A stretch of 64,000 nucleotides of DNA from the NCBI RefSeq assembly GCF_010993735.1, contig NZ_WQNI01000008.1, positions 62,001 through 126,000 on the forward strand, in the 5' to 3' direction. The first letter of the stretch is position 1. The number at the start of each line of letters is the position of its first letter. The notes beneath the pieces were generated by a model. That model searched no databases, was not told the origin of the DNA, and saw nothing but the letters and a program-made list of their open reading frames with translations. This DNA comes from Chelativorans alearensis. Lineage in GTDB: Bacteria > Pseudomonadota > Alphaproteobacteria > Rhizobiales > Rhizobiaceae. Shown here in pieces: positions 36,517-45,107 of the stretch. The position numbers were made by a program, and so were the translations under genes.

Positions 36517-36967
36517 TTCCTGTCCCCTTTCCGCCGCCGAACCGGGTCTGGCAGACATCCGGGCACCGCAGCAGTGATGCCTTGAATCGGAAGCTGCCAT
36601 TTAATGGTTAACAAAATCTGATTCGTCCTTGCAAGTGCTAAGATCGCCTTTCAGCTTTCCCAGTCACACTGTTGAATCCAAATACGGAATCGCGCCTGCC
36701 CATTTTCCTGCTCCAGCCGCCTTCTCACATCGAACGCGGAACCCGGAAGGCGGGCGATGAACCCTTGATCCCGTGCGCGTCTTTACCGCGCCTTAAGTCC
36801 TGCGCCTTATGATTAACAACGCCCGTAAACGAATGGTTACCGTCGGCCGCGATTCTTAGGGTTTTGTTTTCCAAGATCGGCGGGATCGGGGCTGATGGGC
36901 ATAAAAGACACGACGTTGGCCGGTGACGGATTTGCAGTATGGGGCCGCGTTTTCTGGGAGTCTGGAG
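36517..36967. promoter_or_regulatory. ctrA/fliJ intergenic region with five GANTC sites
   Basis: GANTC (CcrM methylation) sites occur at 36584-36588, 36620-36624, 36674-36678, 36687-36691 and 36851-36855. On the minus strand, TTAACCAT lies at 36604-36611, a known CtrA half-motif. This resembles the methylation- and CtrA-controlled ctrA promoters of Caulobacter and Rhizobiales. No small gene is supported in the 451 bp. Confidence 0.6.
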
Positions 36968-37342
36968 ATGAAGTCACGTACGAACCTCGTCCGGCTGAAG
37001 CAGTTTCAGGTGAACGAAAAACGCCGCCGTATCGCCCAGCTCGATGCCATGATCGCGGAGTTCAACCGCATGGCGGACGAGCTGGAGGCACAGGTTGCCT
37101 CCGAGGAAGCAAAGGCCGGCATTACCGACCAGAACCACTTCGCCTACCCCACCTTCGCAAAGGCGGCGCGGCTGCGCCGCGATAACCTGCGCACCTCCCA
37201 GGCCGAGCTCGCCCAGCAAAAGGAGCAGGCCGAGGACGAACTGGCCGAGACCGAAGCCGAGCTCAGAAAAGCCGAAGCGCTGGAATCGCGCGACGGCAAG
37301 CAGCGCGGCGGCGACGAGGGCGCACACGCGCTGACGGGTTGA
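36968..37342 (+). CDS. FliJ-like flagellar export chaperone
   Basis: The 124-residue protein is almost wholly an antiparallel coiled coil: LVRLKQFQVNEKRRRIAQLD near the start and RRDNLRTSQAELAQQKEQAE later. This is the FliJ pattern, the stalk of the flagellar type III export ATPase FliI. Its location upstream of ctrA is common in Rhizobiales. No fliI or other flagellar gene is in the window, so its role here is uncertain. ATG 36968 is chosen on GGAG 9 bases ahead. It may also be a general coiled-coil protein; confidence is moderate. Confidence 0.6.
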   Translation: MKSRTNLVRLKQFQVNEKRRRIAQLDAMIAEFNRMADELEAQVASEEAKAGITDQNHFAYPTFAKAARLRRDNLRTSQAELAQQKEQAEDELAETEAELRKAEALESRDGKQRGGDEGAHALTG

Positions 37343-37730
37343 GACAGGACCGGCGAGCCTGGCCGGCTACAGCCTCAGATTCAAAGAGTTAGGACGTCCT
37401 TCCGCGCCCAAAATGGGCGCGCGACGCTGTAGCGGCAGGCTTTCCCGATCACCAATGCAATCGAAAGCTGCCCTTGGTGACTATCGGTCAACGCGAGCAC
37501 ACGCGTTATTACGGCTGCAAAATGCGGCGTCCAGTTCGTCATCAAGCTGAAAAGCATCACACCGCTCCCCTCCAATAGACGAAAGAGAGCTTCGTAAGGC
37601 CGTTTCAACCCGAAACGTGGCAGTCGCCTTGCCAAGGGAGAAAGCAGCGGAACTGATCCAAGATTAGCCCGAGCTCACACCACCGATCGGCTGGCTGAGA
37701 GTGCCAGCCGCCCAGTGTTTGCACACTCGG
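37343..37730. other. intergenic region, degraded sequence
   Basis: 388 bp between the FliJ-like gene and sciP. It contains GCGCCC-AAAAT-GGGCGC (a 6-bp hairpin near 37406) and a possible 84-codon minus-strand frame (37381-37635) with no recognisable domain. It resembles neighbouring palindromic repeats in part. No gene is supported. Confidence 0.4.
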
Positions 37731-38006
37731 TCAGTGACGGTATTGCTGGATGCGCGTCGTGCGCAGGCCCTGAAGGCCGTACTCATCGATGGAGGCCTGC
37801 CAGGACAGGAACTCCTCCACCGTCAGGCGGTAGCGCTGGCAAGCCTCTTCCAGGCTCAATAGCCCGCCGCGCACCGCGGCCACCACCTCCGCCTTGCGGC
37901 GGATGACCCAGCGGCGCGTATTGGACGGCGGCAGGTCGGCTATCGTCAGCGGGCTGCCGTCAGGCCCAATCACATATTTCACGCGCGGTCGCACCAGATC
38001 GGTCAT
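37731..38006 (-). CDS. sciP: SciP, inhibitor of CtrA (DUF1153)
   Basis: The 91-residue helix-turn-helix protein has the DUF1153 sequence: VRPRVKYVIGPDGSPLTIAD, then NTRRWVIRRKAEVVAAVRGG, LLSLEEACQRYRLTVEEFLS and the ending TRIQQYRH. In Caulobacter SciP binds CtrA and prevents it from recruiting RNA polymerase. Length and sequence fit exactly. ATG 38006 is chosen since it begins MTDLVRPRVKY; the frame extends upstream to 38039. Two GANTC sites (38109-38113 and 38140-38144) precede it on the same spacer, suggesting CcrM methylation control. Confidence 0.95.
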   Translation of the reverse strand: MTDLVRPRVKYVIGPDGSPLTIADLPPSNTRRWVIRRKAEVVAAVRGGLLSLEEACQRYRLTVEEFLSWQASIDEYGLQGLRTTRIQQYRH

Positions 38007-38254
38007 CGTACTCTCTACACTGAACCAAGACCCAATCAATCGCTGGGACGATATCGTCGCAGCTTTAAGAATTGCCTAAACGCGTGGTAAGAGTAGCGTA
38101 ATACAAGTGAATCCGGCGTTAGGGATTTGCTCGGATTTTGATTCGAATGCCGGCAATGCGCCGAGGCGGCATGGCAGCCATCTTGACCCGGTCGCGCCGG
38201 ATTGCCATTTAGCCTGGGCCATGTAGCCTGTGATCAGGAACGGAATTGAGAGCG

Positions 38255-39430
38255 ATGAACAGCCTCGACCTGCCGGGAGCGCCCAGGGACACACGCGTCG
38301 TCGTGGCCATGTCGGGCGGCGTCGATTCTTCCGTCGTGGCCGGCATCCTGGCGAATGAAGGCTATGAGGTGGTCGGCGTAACACTGCAGCTCTACGACCA
38401 CGGTGCGGCCGTCCACCGGGCCGGCTCCTGCTGTGCCGGCCAGGACATCGATGACGCGCGCCGCGTTGCAGAAACGCTGGGCATTGCCCACTACGTGCTC
38501 AACTACGAAGAGCGCTTCCGCAAGGCCGTCATCGACCCCTTTGCTGAGAGCTACGTGTCCGGCGAGACGCCCATCCCTTGCGTTTCCTGCAATCAGACGG
38601 TGAAGTTCTCCGACCTTCTGGAGACCGCCCGCGACCTTGGCGCGGACGCGCTGGCCACCGGCCATTATATCTGCTCGAAGACCAACGGCGCGCACAGGGC
38701 GCTCTATCGGCCGGTCGACGCCGACCGCGACCAGAGCTATTTCCTCTTCGCCACGACGCAGGAGCAGATCGACTATCTGCGCTTTCCGTTGGGTGGTCTT
38801 TCCAAGCCGGAGGTACGCAAGATCGCCGGGGAGATGGGTCTGTCGGTTGCCGCCAAGCAGGACAGCCAGGACATCTGCTTCGTCCCCCGCGGCAAGTATT
38901 CCGACATCATCGCCAAGCTGAAGCCGGAGGCCGCCAGCCCCGGTGAGATCGTGCACATCGACGGCCGCGTCCTCGGACGGCACGAAGGCATCCTGCGCTA
39001 CACGATCGGCCAGCGCCGCGGCATCGGCATTGCCGCCGGCGAGCCGCTCTATGTCGTGCATCTCGACGCCGAACGGGCGCGCGTCGTGGTCGGCCCGCGC
39101 GAGGCGCTGGAGACGCGACGGCTCACCCTGCGCCAGGTGAATTGGCTGGGCGATGGGCCGCTGGAGACGATACCCGAGGAGGGCATGGATCTCTACGCGA
39201 AGGTGCGCTCGACCCGCCCGCCGGCGCCGGCCACCCTTTACCACCGGAACGGCACCACGTTCGTGGAGTTGCACGAGGGTGAGGCCGGGGTAGCGCCGGG
39301 CCAGGCCTGCGTGCTCTATTCCGACGATGCGGAGGAAGCGCGCGTCTTCGGCGGCGGCTTCATCGAGCGCTCGGAGCGAGGGGCCGAGGCGGAGGCACAA
39401 CTCGCGCGCCTGGTAGGTCTGCCGGCCTGA
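38255..39430 (+). CDS. mnmA: tRNA 2-thiouridine(34) synthase
   Basis: The 391-residue enzyme adds sulfur to U34 of tRNA-Lys, Glu and Gln. The ATP loop is [18 protein letters not shown] (about 16-33). The catalytic Cys is in [13 protein letters not shown] (about 107-119) and the persulfide Cys in [10 protein letters not shown] (about 206-215), and HGRKDGI-like blocks appear as [20 protein letters not shown]. An upstream ATG (38246) adds three residues; 38255 is closer to the GAGAG sequence. Divergent from sciP, sharing a 248-bp spacer. Normal length. Confidence 0.95.
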   Translation: MNSLDLPGAPRDTRVVVAMSGGVDSSVVAGILANEGYEVVGVTLQLYDHGAAVHRAGSCCAGQDIDDARRVAETLGIAHYVLNYEERFRKAVIDPFAESYVSGETPIPCVSCNQTVKFSDLLETARDLGADALATGHYICSKTNGAHRALYRPVDADRDQSYFLFATTQEQIDYLRFPLGGLSKPEVRKIAGEMGLSVAAKQDSQDICFVPRGKYSDIIAKLKPEAASPGEIVHIDGRVLGRHEGILRYTIGQRRGIGIAAGEPLYVVHLDAERARVVVGPREALETRRLTLRQVNWLGDGPLETIPEEGMDLYAKVRSTRPPAPATLYHRNGTTFVELHEGEAGVAPGQACVLYSDDAEEARVFGGGFIERSERGAEAEAQLARLVGLPA

Positions 39431-39503
39431 GGGCGCGGCACGTTTAGCCGGCATCCGCGATACGATTGTGGCACTGGCGCTTCGGCGGCCGGCGGATATT
39501 CCC

Positions 39504-40457
39504 TCAGTTGTGCGACACCGTGCCGGCGGTGAGGATGCGCAGCACCTCGATCGCCTCCTTGCCCGTGGTGCGCGGCTCGCTGCGCGTCTCGATGCAGTCG
39601 ATGAAGTGTTCCAGCTCGCGCGTCAGCGGCATGCCCTCCTCGACCGGCACGTAGGTCGGCTCGTTGGTCGTGAAGGCCCACTGGCCGCTGTCCTGCCACA
39701 CGGCGTGGCGGTAGACGGCGAGCTTGCGCCCCCAGGGCTCGACATCGTCGAACACGGCCATCGCCTTGGTGCCCACCACGGTCAGCCGCCGCTCACGATA
39801 GGGGTTGAGGCGCGAGGCGAAGAGATGGCTCCTCAGCCCGTTCTCGAAAAGCATGTGTAGATGCGCGAAATCGCTCAAATGATCGAGCAGCGCCGCCCCC
39901 TCCCCGCGCACCTCGACCGGCGCTGAACCGGTGATCGCCAGGATCATGGAGAGATCATGCGGCGCCAGGTCCCACAGCGCGTCGTTCTCGGTGTGGAATT
40001 TTCCAAGCCCCAGGCGGTGCGAGTGGATATAGCGCACCTCGCCGAGCTCGCCCGCATCGATGAGCGATTTCAGCGTCTCGAAGGCTGGGTGAAAGCGCAG
40101 CACGTGGCCGACCATGTAGATGCGGTTCGCCTTGCGCGCGGCGTTCACCGCCCTTTCGGCATCCTCGACGGTCAGCGCGATCGGCTTTTCGACCAGAAGA
40201 TCCTTGCCGGCGGCGATGGCCTTCATCGCATACTCGGCATGGAACTGCGGCGGCAGCGCCATCACCACGGCGTCGATTTCCTTGTCGTCGAACAGGTCTT
40301 CCGGATCGACGACGCGGCAGTCCTGCTCGCTGGCGAAGCCCTCGGCCCGTGGCCGATTGGCATCCGACACGGCGCTCAGAACGTCAAGCGACTTAAGCGT
40401 GCGGATATGGTTCGACCCCCAATACCCGCACCCCAGGACTGCGATTCGCGGCTTCAT
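39504..40457 (-). CDS. Gfo/Idh/MocA family oxidoreductase
   Basis: The 317-residue NAD(P)-dependent dehydrogenase has the Rossmann motif AVLGCGYWGSNHIRTL (about 5-20), the signature EKPIALTVEDAERA with the catalytic Lys, and a C-terminal sheet domain including DLAPHDLSMIL with the catalytic His. It is most like the UDP-N-acetylglucosamine/inositol-type dehydrogenases of surface polysaccharide synthesis, but the substrate is not certain. Monocistronic and convergent with mnmA; its promoter side faces the tRNA-Met gene. ATG 40457. Confidence 0.85.
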   Translation of the reverse strand: MKPRIAVLGCGYWGSNHIRTLKSLDVLSAVSDANRPRAEGFASEQDCRVVDPEDLFDDKEIDAVVMALPPQFHAEYAMKAIAAGKDLLVEKPIALTVEDAERAVNAARKANRIYMVGHVLRFHPAFETLKSLIDAGELGEVRYIHSHRLGLGKFHTENDALWDLAPHDLSMILAITGSAPVEVRGEGAALLDHLSDFAHLHMLFENGLRSHLFASRLNPYRERRLTVVGTKAMAVFDDVEPWGRKLAVYRHAVWQDSGQWAFTTNEPTYVPVEEGMPLTRELEHFIDCIETRSEPRTTGKEAIEVLRILTAGTVSHN

Positions 40458-40683
40458 ATAATCGTCACAAGATTTGGCGTTGCCGACACATATCGGCGCC
40501 AGCGCCGCAACTCAAGCCCGCAGAGCGATGACGGCCACGACGAAGGGTCGCAGCCGCTCCGCCGAAATGCTTCTTTGCAAACAGCAGAGCCGCTTGACAC
40601 CACCACGCGCACAACCTTATATCCGCCCGTCCTCGAAGGCGCCTGGCCCCATCACCACCGGCGATGCCCCATGCGCCTCCTGC

Positions 40684-40760
40684 GGCGGAGTAGCTCAGTT
40701 GGTTAGAGCAGAGGAATCATAATCCTTGTGTCGGGGGTTCGAGTCCCTCCTCCGCTACCA
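40684..40760 (+). tRNA. tRNA-Met (CAT anticodon)
   Basis: The 77-nt sequence folds into a cloverleaf: acceptor GGCGGAG with CTCCGCT (G1-U72 wobble), D-arm GCTC/GAGC, anticodon loop ATCATAA with CAT, and T-loop TTCGAGT. CCA is encoded at 40758-40760. The pattern is the elongator tRNA-Met rather than initiator. A tRNA-Ile2 with CAT is less likely because that tRNA begins GGCCCC. A terminator follows at 40800. The DNA downstream differs in composition, so this tRNA may be an island boundary. Confidence 0.9.
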
Positions 40761-40799
40761 AATAAAAGACAAGAAATACAAAGGCTTAGCTTATAGAAA

Positions 40800-40819
40800 G
40801 CGCCGATCAGGCGCCTTTT
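40800..40819 (+). terminator. intrinsic terminator after tRNA-Met
   Basis: GCGCC (40800-40804), loop GATCA, GGCGC (40810-40814), then CTTTT. The stem is short at 5 bp. It lies 40 bp after the tRNA end. Confidence 0.6.
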
Positions 40820-41457
40820 CGTGTTGCAAGCAGGCGCAGCACGCAACCAATGAAATCAACAAATTGCAGCCAGCGAAACAGGTGGCAGCGACTAGACATG
40901 CAACACGATGTTACAATCATCCGCATACCAAACAGCGACGCAGCTTTCGCTCCACGCCCTTGTAATGCGTCTGGCGAACTGCCATATAGCAGCGATCAGC
41001 CGCCGGTTGGTGCGAAGCGTCCTGTCAGATGGATGGTGAGGTTTCCCAAAGGCGGTTGAATTTGACCTGATCGACAGTTTGGAAATCGCGGATGTACCGG
41101 CGCCAGGCAGAAGTCTCAGGAACGAAGATCAAGCGGGCTCACGGCCCGCTTTTTTTGTTGCCACGCGATAAAGCAGCGACGCAGCTTTCGCCGCGCCACC
41201 AAGGTGCTGGCTGATCCGCGATGCTGGATAGCGACCGCTTCGAACAGTGAGTTTATCTTGTCCCAAGCAGGCCCCAATACCAAATTGCGAGTATGTTCTT
41301 GGCTCACTAAATTGCGTTCACACAGGCAAGACGATCCGCAAGCTGCCGATTGAACTTGTCGGCATAGCCAGGAACGACGACATGAAAACGGCCGCGATGA
41401 AGATCGCAGCCGTAGGTCGTTTTTGAGAGCGGCTTAACAGGCAGTCATCAGGATGAG
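40820..41457. other. non-coding AT-richer region with two copies of an 18-bp direct repeat
   Basis: 638 bp with no supported gene. CAGCGACGCAGCTTTCGC occurs at 40933-40950 and 41174-41191. A perfect terminator lies between them at 41132-41157. Short frames exist on both strands (40850-41059 +, 41116-41307 -) but none looks like a known protein. The composition is lower in GC than the neighbours. It could be the remains of an inserted element. Confidence 0.5.
41132..41157 (+). terminator. strong intrinsic terminator in a gene-poor region
   Basis: AGCGGGC (41132-41138), loop TCACG, GCCCGCT (41144-41150), then seven T (41151-41157). No gene on the + strand ends directly before it, so it may belong to an unannotated RNA or a lost gene. 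Confidence 0.8.
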
Positions 41458-42558
41458 CTACCGAGGCACCGCTGGTTCAGCACCCTGAACCAAATCGAGC
41501 GCATGGCGCTGCCTTCTAGCAATAGCCCTTGCCGCTGCCCATCCGCCGGTCCTCCTGGCCATTCTTCGCAGCCGGCGGCGCTTCCTTCCGGTTTCCAGGG
41601 AATTGAGAATTTCGGGATCGAACTTGGAAAGAACGCCATCCGACGTATGCAGCTCCGCGAGGCGTCCAACAAACCATTGGCGCTCATAGCGCAGCAACAG
41701 CAGGACAGCGGCGAGGAAAATCATCAGATTGACCAGGACTTTAAAGAGCAGCAGCGCAAAACCCAGCTTGCTATCATTGGCAACGAATTCGGGGGTTGGG
41801 CTATCCCATACGAAATGCATGAGCCACGCGCTCACGAAAAGGGCAATCGCCGTCGCCCAGCGGTGAAGCGCCTTCCATTCTCTTCGGCCTGCGAAGCTGG
41901 GAAGTAGAAGCAGCACGCCGACGGAGGTCAACGCCGTATAGGACCAGTGGGACGGAAATCCGGTCAGGATTCGAATGATAAGCGTAGGCACGGCTCCGGC
42001 AAGATCGGAGTCCGGATCGCCGAGCGCCGACTGCACTTCATAGGTCAGATCCTCGACAATGTCGAAGCCGAGTCCGACGAACATGCCGACCATCAGGGCA
42101 TGGGCTATGCGGTTCATTCGGTCCCAACACAAAACGAGGATTACGGCTGCGCAAGTTGCCTTGCTTGCCTCCTCGATGATCGGCGCGCTCAGGGCAGCGG
42201 ACCAATCGGAAGCGAAGTCAGCGCCGAAGAGCCAGCTTATGATGGTCTCCATCGCCCCATTGCCCTGCAGCGCCATGAACAGGGCCGCAGTGCCTCCGAG
42301 GACTGCTGCGGCAACCAGAACCTGTGGCACCTGGCGCACCGCACGAAATGGATCGAACAGCAGGATGATGCGGGCGAGAACGAAAACGAAGACCGCCCAG
42401 ACCGGGATAAGCAAAAGGTTGGTATGGAGCGTTATCTGGATCGCCGACCCGAACGCCATAAACACGCCGATAAGGCCAATCGCGATGGCTACGAGATAAA
42501 CCCAGAACACCGCCGAATAAGGTCGGTAAATCAGTGCGGGATCGTAACGAGCTGTCAT
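41458..42558 (-). CDS. PrsW-family intramembrane metalloprotease
   Basis: The 366-residue membrane protein has about eight hydrophobic helices and the PrsW/CAAX-like motifs: SAPIIEEASKATCA (Glu 129, 130 and Lys 133), GLGFDIVEDLTYEV (about 162-175), FPSHWSYTAL with His 204, and HFVWDSPTPEF near 249. The family includes Bacillus PrsW, which cuts an anti-sigma factor. The basic C-terminal tail (RKRRRLRRMARRTGG) is cytoplasmic. It overlaps the preceding secreted-protein gene by 4 bp (ATGA, 42555-42558), so the two are translated together. Actinobacteria have many such proteins; its presence here is in the low-GC island. Confidence 0.75.
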   Translation of the reverse strand: MTARYDPALIYRPYSAVFWVYLVAIAIGLIGVFMAFGSAIQITLHTNLLLIPVWAVFVFVLARIILLFDPFRAVRQVPQVLVAAAVLGGTAALFMALQGNGAMETIISWLFGADFASDWSAALSAPIIEEASKATCAAVILVLCWDRMNRIAHALMVGMFVGLGFDIVEDLTYEVQSALGDPDSDLAGAVPTLIIRILTGFPSHWSYTALTSVGVLLLLPSFAGRREWKALHRWATAIALFVSAWLMHFVWDSPTPEFVANDSKLGFALLLFKVLVNLMIFLAAVLLLLRYERQWFVGRLAELHTSDGVLSKFDPEILNSLETGRKRRRLRRMARRTGGWAAARAIARRQRHALDLVQGAEPAVPR

Positions 42559-43100
42559 GACGCTGAGTTTTCGCTGATGGAGGCGATAATGCTGTCGATC
42601 GGCGCAGCAGGTCTTTCGGCAGTCCCGATCGAAGTGATCCTGACAATGACGGTATCATCCAAGAGGACGGCGCAATGTCCGGTGTATTCGGTGGCAACCA
42701 GTACGCAGGTCGGACCACTCAGGTCGGAATCGGGTACAGAGACGCTGCCTCCATCGAATCCGGAGGCGATCCCGCCGATGCGGTCGAGGCGCAGTATTCG
42801 CTCCGCCTCAACCTTCGGATCGCCCTCACCGCGATCAACGATCTCGACGACAATTCGCCGATGACCCGACCGCAAGGTGACGGTTGATGCAGTCTGCTGT
42901 GCCTCCCAGTGCCGGGGTGGGACAAATGAAATCGCTGCGCCGGAGTCGGACGTGATCGTCGCCAAATCGCCGTCCGAGGTTCGCTCCCAGGCGGGCTGAG
43001 GGGCAAGTTGAGCCAGAGTGACGGGTATGGCCGGAATGCACACAAGTGCAGCACTCAACCAAGCCGCTGAGGTTTTCTGTTTCAACGCGCGCAGTTTCAC
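42555..43100 (-). CDS. exported protein coupled to the PrsW-like protease
   Basis: I do not recognise this 181-residue protein. It has an N-terminal hydrophobic helix after a basic start (KLRALKQKTSAAWLSAALVC), either a signal peptide or an anchor, then a compact, probably beta-rich domain (ISFVPPRHWEAQQTASTVTL, RSGHRRIVVEIVDRG, then CVLVATEYTGHCAVLLDDTV with a Cys pair about 11 residues apart). It overlaps the PrsW-like gene by 4 bp, so it may be its substrate, inhibitor or partner. No sigma factor or anti-sigma factor is nearby. Confidence 0.6.
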   Translation of the reverse strand: MKLRALKQKTSAAWLSAALVCIPAIPVTLAQLAPQPAWERTSDGDLATITSDSGAAISFVPPRHWEAQQTASTVTLRSGHRRIVVEIVDRGEGDPKVEAERILRLDRIGGIASGFDGGSVSVPDSDLSGPTCVLVATEYTGHCAVLLDDTVIVRITSIGTAERPAAPIDSIIASISENSAS

Positions 43101-43211
43101 GGCCTTGCCCCTGTCACCAAGCCTCGGCTGCCCGTGTCGATCGCGTTTCAGCCAAGATCGTGGCGCGCTGGGTAGAGCGCTTCAAGGGCCGCAAGAGACT
43201 CGTAGGATGTG

Positions 43212-43619
43212 TCAGTTCGCTGCCGGGACGGGGCAGCTCAGATCGCCTTCCTCGCAATTCAGATAGCCCTCGAAATCTTCGACACGGGATTGCGTCAGGC
43301 CATCCATGCACATCGCAACGAGCATTGGAACTACGCTTCCTCCGGCCGCTCCCGCCGTCTGGAAACCGCACTCCGCGTCGCGAAATTTGACCCAATCCCG
43401 CTGAGCTTGAATGAGAAGCTTTTTGGTATCGGCATCGTCCTTCAGGCGGGCTTCGATCTGCTTGTAGAGCTCGTTGAGCTTCTTGTCGGATTTCTCGAAC
43501 GCAGCGTCGGCACACTCGTTCATGGTGGCCTGATCCTCGGCGTCGTCGCAGTTGTCTTGCGCAAATGCGAACGTCGGCATGGCCAGAACCATCGCAGCAG
43601 CCAGGAGAAAGGTTTTCAT
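43212..43619 (-). CDS. LprI-like (DUF1311) secreted protein
   Basis: The 135-residue protein has a signal peptide (ending TFAFA, about 19 residues) and the lysozyme inhibitor LprI N-terminal (DUF1311) domain: QDNCDDAEDQATMNECADAA, KSDKKLNELYKQIEARLKDD and QRDWVKFRDAECGFQ, with the paired Cys residues for disulfides. LprI proteins can inhibit c-type lysozyme in Mycobacterium; that role is not shown here. ATG 43619 follows GGGGAGTCAATCG. It is probably periplasmic. Confidence 0.85.
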   Translation of the reverse strand: MKTFLLAAAMVLAMPTFAFAQDNCDDAEDQATMNECADAAFEKSDKKLNELYKQIEARLKDDADTKKLLIQAQRDWVKFRDAECGFQTAGAAGGSVVPMLVAMCMDGLTQSRVEDFEGYLNCEEGDLSCPVPAAN

Positions 43620-44194
43620 CGATTGACTCCCCATTAAGAATGAGCGTGTTTTGCGGGGCTCCAACGCCCGCCAATGTCCACTGAATTTTCCGTCTCCGCC
43701 ACGGTCAGCCGCTCCCTTGGGTCGGGGCCGGCCTGGCAGCCCGCCAGCAGCACGGCCGCGCCGGATTACATTTCGTTTGATCATTCTCTCATCTGTCGGT
43801 TCGCATCTCGCCCCGTACAGCTAATCTCCTACCGTATCTCACAGGCAAACAGAGGGCTTAGGCTGAACATGCCACACGTGAAGTGAAGCACAGAAACGGC
43901 AACAATTTGCCGAAGCCGGTGAAAAAGCAGCGAAATTTTGACAAATGATAGGTTTTTGACAGATCCACGCCAAAATACCCACCTTGGTATATGTAATATT
44001 CTGAAATATCTCTTGAGTTTATGCCATTAATATCAATTTCTTAGCCATATATTGACGGAAAAGAGGAGACGCTTCTTGAATTTTGCAAGCGGTTGCTAAA
44101 AATTGCTCGCGGCGAGGGATTTCGGAAAATTGCTTCGGACAAGGGGGTAGTCACGGTCGGCCTTGGGTTATGCCGACTGAAGCGGTCCTAGGGG
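43620..44194. other. AT-rich intergenic region before the AraC gene
   Basis: 575 bp without a supported gene. The part around 43880-44090 is markedly AT-rich (for example TATATGTAATATTCTG) in contrast to the GC-rich genome. TTGACA occurs twice (43938-43943 and 43956-43961) but no well-spaced -10 follows either. It may hold the AraC promoter and foreign DNA. Confidence 0.5.
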
Positions 44195-45076
44195 GTGACA
44201 TTGGCCGAGACCGTTGGCAGCCTTTTGAGTAGCATTCCAGATGAATGGGGGCCGAAGTTCGAGACGACGAGTGGAGCGGTCACACATACGGTGACAGGCC
44301 CCAATTCGATTAGTTACCGCACGCCTTCCCACATGGCGGTGGTGATGCTGTCGCCCCAGCCCGGACGAGAGGTTGCACTCAATTCGGATGGGAGACCGCA
44401 GTTTCTGGCTCCGGTTGGCACAGTCGAGATTATCCCTGCCAGTTCCGATCTTTTTGCGCGCTGGACGGTGCCGAAGGAAAACCTGCTGTTGGCCTTGGCT
44501 CCGGAACAGCTTTCCAAGCTGGCAGCTCTGGAATTCGAAAGGGAAGATTTTGAGTTCCTGCCTCCGCCAGCCGGACATGTTGATGAGAAGGCACTTTTAC
44601 TCGCCCGTTTGGTGAGAGACGAGATTCAAAAAGGGGAATCAATAAACCATCTCTATATGGGTTCCCTTCTGACGGTTTTCTCCACCTACCTCTTGCGCAA
44701 TTACTCGACCCTTCAAGACTATCCATCGTCCCGGTACCGGGGAGGACTTTCGCCCAAAACCTGGCGTAATGTTCAAGATTACATCCGGGCCAATATTGGT
44801 GAACAATTGTCGATCGAACGGTTGGCGCTGCTCGCGGGTCTATCGCCCAGCCATTTTATGCGCGCCTTCAAACAGACGACCGGCCAATCACCTCACCAGT
44901 ATATCCTTTCGATGCGGCTTGAACTCGCCGAGCGCTTCGTGATCACGACCGACATGCCCCTGGCTAAGATCGCCAGCCTTACCGGATTCGCCAATCACAG
45001 CCACCTGACAGCATCGATGCGGCGTCACAAATTCACGACGCCAAGTGCCCTGCGCCGGGGGCGTTTCATCCGTTGA
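44195..45076 (+). CDS. AraC-family transcriptional regulator
   Basis: The 293-residue protein has an N-terminal sensing domain without known family and a C-terminal AraC double helix-turn-helix: NVQDYIRANIGEQLSIERLA then LLAGLSPSHFMRAFKQTTGQ SPHQYIL and the second helix IASLTGFANHSHLTASMRRH. The start may be GTG 44195 or TTG 44201; GGGGG lies just before the GTG. It is followed after 31 bp by the autotransporter gene in the same direction, so it likely activates that operon. The N-terminal ligand is unknown. Confidence 0.85.
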   Translation: MTLAETVGSLLSSIPDEWGPKFETTSGAVTHTVTGPNSISYRTPSHMAVVMLSPQPGREVALNSDGRPQFLAPVGTVEIIPASSDLFARWTVPKENLLLALAPEQLSKLAALEFEREDFEFLPPPAGHVDEKALLLARLVRDEIQKGESINHLYMGSLLTVFSTYLLRNYSTLQDYPSSRYRGGLSPKTWRNVQDYIRANIGEQLSIERLALLAGLSPSHFMRAFKQTTGQSPHQYILSMRLELAERFVITTDMPLAKIASLTGFANHSHLTASMRRHKFTTPSALRRGRFIR

Positions 45077-45107
45077 GCAGGAGAAAGCGGTTTTGCAGGA
45101 GCCGGGT

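Noticed and set aside
36968-37342. A complete flagellar export locus near ctrA
   Set aside because: Only a FliJ-like coiled-coil gene is present; fliI and other flagellar genes are missing from the window, so no system is claimed.
37381-37635. An 84-codon minus-strand gene
   Set aside because: No ribosome site, no domain, and it overlaps hairpin-rich DNA; probably chance.
40684-44194. A prophage or integrative element at tRNA-Met
   Set aside because: No integrase, phage genes or duplicate of the tRNA 3' end is found in the window. Composition alone is not enough.
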